NCBI GenBank assembly: GCA_000018565.1
Contig: CP000875.1
Location: 3,177,199-3,241,198, forward strand
DNA from: Herpetosiphon aurantiacus DSM 785
Lineage (GTDB): Bacteria; Chloroflexota; Chloroflexia; Chloroflexales; Herpetosiphonaceae
Length of the DNA stretch: 64,000 nt
Direction of reading: 5' to 3'
Below, one piece after another: positions 63,641 through 64,000 of the stretch (positions are counted from its first letter, which is position 1; each line of letters opens with the position of its first letter). Both the position numbers and the translations under genes were made by a program. The notes under the pieces were generated by a model. The model did not search any database, had not been told where the DNA came from, and saw only the letters and a list, made by a program, of their open reading frames with translations.

Positions 63641-64000
63641 TTACTGCGGTGCATCGGCGAGCACAAAAATATCTAAATCGCGGTCGCTATTGATCAATTT
63701 GGTTAGCAACGAGCCGCCACGCAGCTCGTCCCAACGTGAGCGCACAGGTCGCCCAATAAAGATCCCAGTTGCATGTTGCTCATGGGCCACTTGCAACATC
63801 GCCGCCGCTACATCTTTTTCCTCGATAATCACCACTTCATGGCACAACTCTTCGGCATAATCGAGATGTTCACGCGCCGCCAAACGATAGCCACTCGAGC
63901 CACCGCCAGGCGGGCGAATATGCACCCCAATCAGCAATGCGCCCATTCCATAGGCCAAGTCGGCGGCGCGTTGCAGCAAATACATCGCACTAGGATTAAA
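63641..64000 (-). CDS. KdpD-like universal stress protein domain, 5' end outside the window
   Basis: The C-terminal 119 or so codons of a Usp-fold protein, similar to the sensory Usp module of KdpD: YLLQRAADLAYGMGALLIGVHI, CHEVVIIEEKDVAAAMLQVAHEQHATGIFIGRPVRSRWDELRGGS and the end RDLDIFVLAD. An ATG exists at 63985, but the frame is open to the window edge and the reading just before it (FNPSA) fits the family, so the gene probably begins beyond 64000. Nucleotide or osmotic signal sensing is plausible. Confidence 0.75.
   Translation of the reverse strand, partial: FNPSAMYLLQRAADLAYGMGALLIGVHIRPPGGGSSGYRLAAREHLDYAEELCHEVVIIEEKDVAAAMLQVAHEQHATGIFIGRPVRSRWDELRGGSLLTKLINSDRDLDIFVLADAPQ

Noticed and set aside
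1-64000. tRNA or rRNA genes
   Set aside because: No cloverleaf-like sequence with a T-arm GTTCRANYC core in a fitting place and no rRNA-like stretch was recognised by eye; a covariance search could still find one.

Overview
The window looks like a chromosomal segment of a filamentous Chloroflexota bacterium, most like Herpetosiphon. This is inferred from gene content and style: roughly balanced G+C, secreted glycan hydrolases with Pro/Thr-rich PTNTP-type linkers, two secreted proteins ending in an LP-x-x-x-R motif, a CYP102-like P450 fusion, many multi-PAS and STAND regulators, and several families of dispersed intergenic repeats. No rRNA, tRNA or convincing CRISPR array was seen.

Layout. 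1-2 kb: an IS110-family transposase running off the left edge. Its non-coding end abuts the truncated, frameshifted remnant of an MmeI-type restriction-methylation gene. 2.2-5.6 kb: a minus-strand run (alpha/beta hydrolase, unknown protein, VOC protein, lipoprotein). 6-8 kb: an A+T-rich DUF262/DUF1524 (GmrSD-like) nuclease gene, probably acquired. 8.1-12.5 kb: a DinB protein, an F420-dependent-type oxidoreductase and a large GH18 chitinase with a near-consensus promoter. 12.6-14.7 kb: an ECF sigma factor and its membrane anti-sigma factor with a long Cys/Pro/Thr repeat ectodomain. 14.8-16 kb: a peroxiredoxin-like protein and a PAS-AraC regulator.

16.6-22.6 kb: a tight six-gene operon encoding a complete trans-4-hydroxy-L-proline to 2-oxoglutarate pathway (epimerase, three-subunit D-hydroxyproline dehydrogenase, deaminase, semialdehyde dehydrogenase). 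23-27 kb: a membrane protein, then an AAA ATPase paired with a CpaF/TadA-type secretion ATPase. 27-38 kb: lipoprotein, acetyltransferase, YCII protein, isoaspartyl peptidase, GH16 glucanase, a lone LuxR HTH protein, an LLM oxidoreductase, a beta-helix protein, RuvA and a TrmH-type methyltransferase. 38-44 kb: GH43, a methyltransferase and GH2 beta-galactosidase. 44-48 kb: a TetR regulator divergent from a self-sufficient P450-reductase fusion, with two identical-arm palindromic operators between them. 48-64 kb: a 1194-residue hybrid histidine kinase, an aldehyde dehydrogenase, a coiled-coil membrane protein, a putative DNA-binding protein with twin palindromes, a PadR regulator with a membrane partner, Nudix, SufT-like and SufU Fe-S assembly proteins, a secreted lipase, a STAND ATPase with TPRs, and a KdpD-like Usp fragment at the right edge.

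The most interesting unexplained signal is a roughly 110-nt element present three times (4.6, 37.2 and 53.7 kb). Each copy has a -10 box, a pyrimidine-rich stretch (anti-Shine-Dalgarno CCTCCT in two copies) and a GC-rich hairpin followed by a T tract. It reads like a small-RNA or leader-attenuator family. A second family, a double-hairpin repeat, occurs five times.
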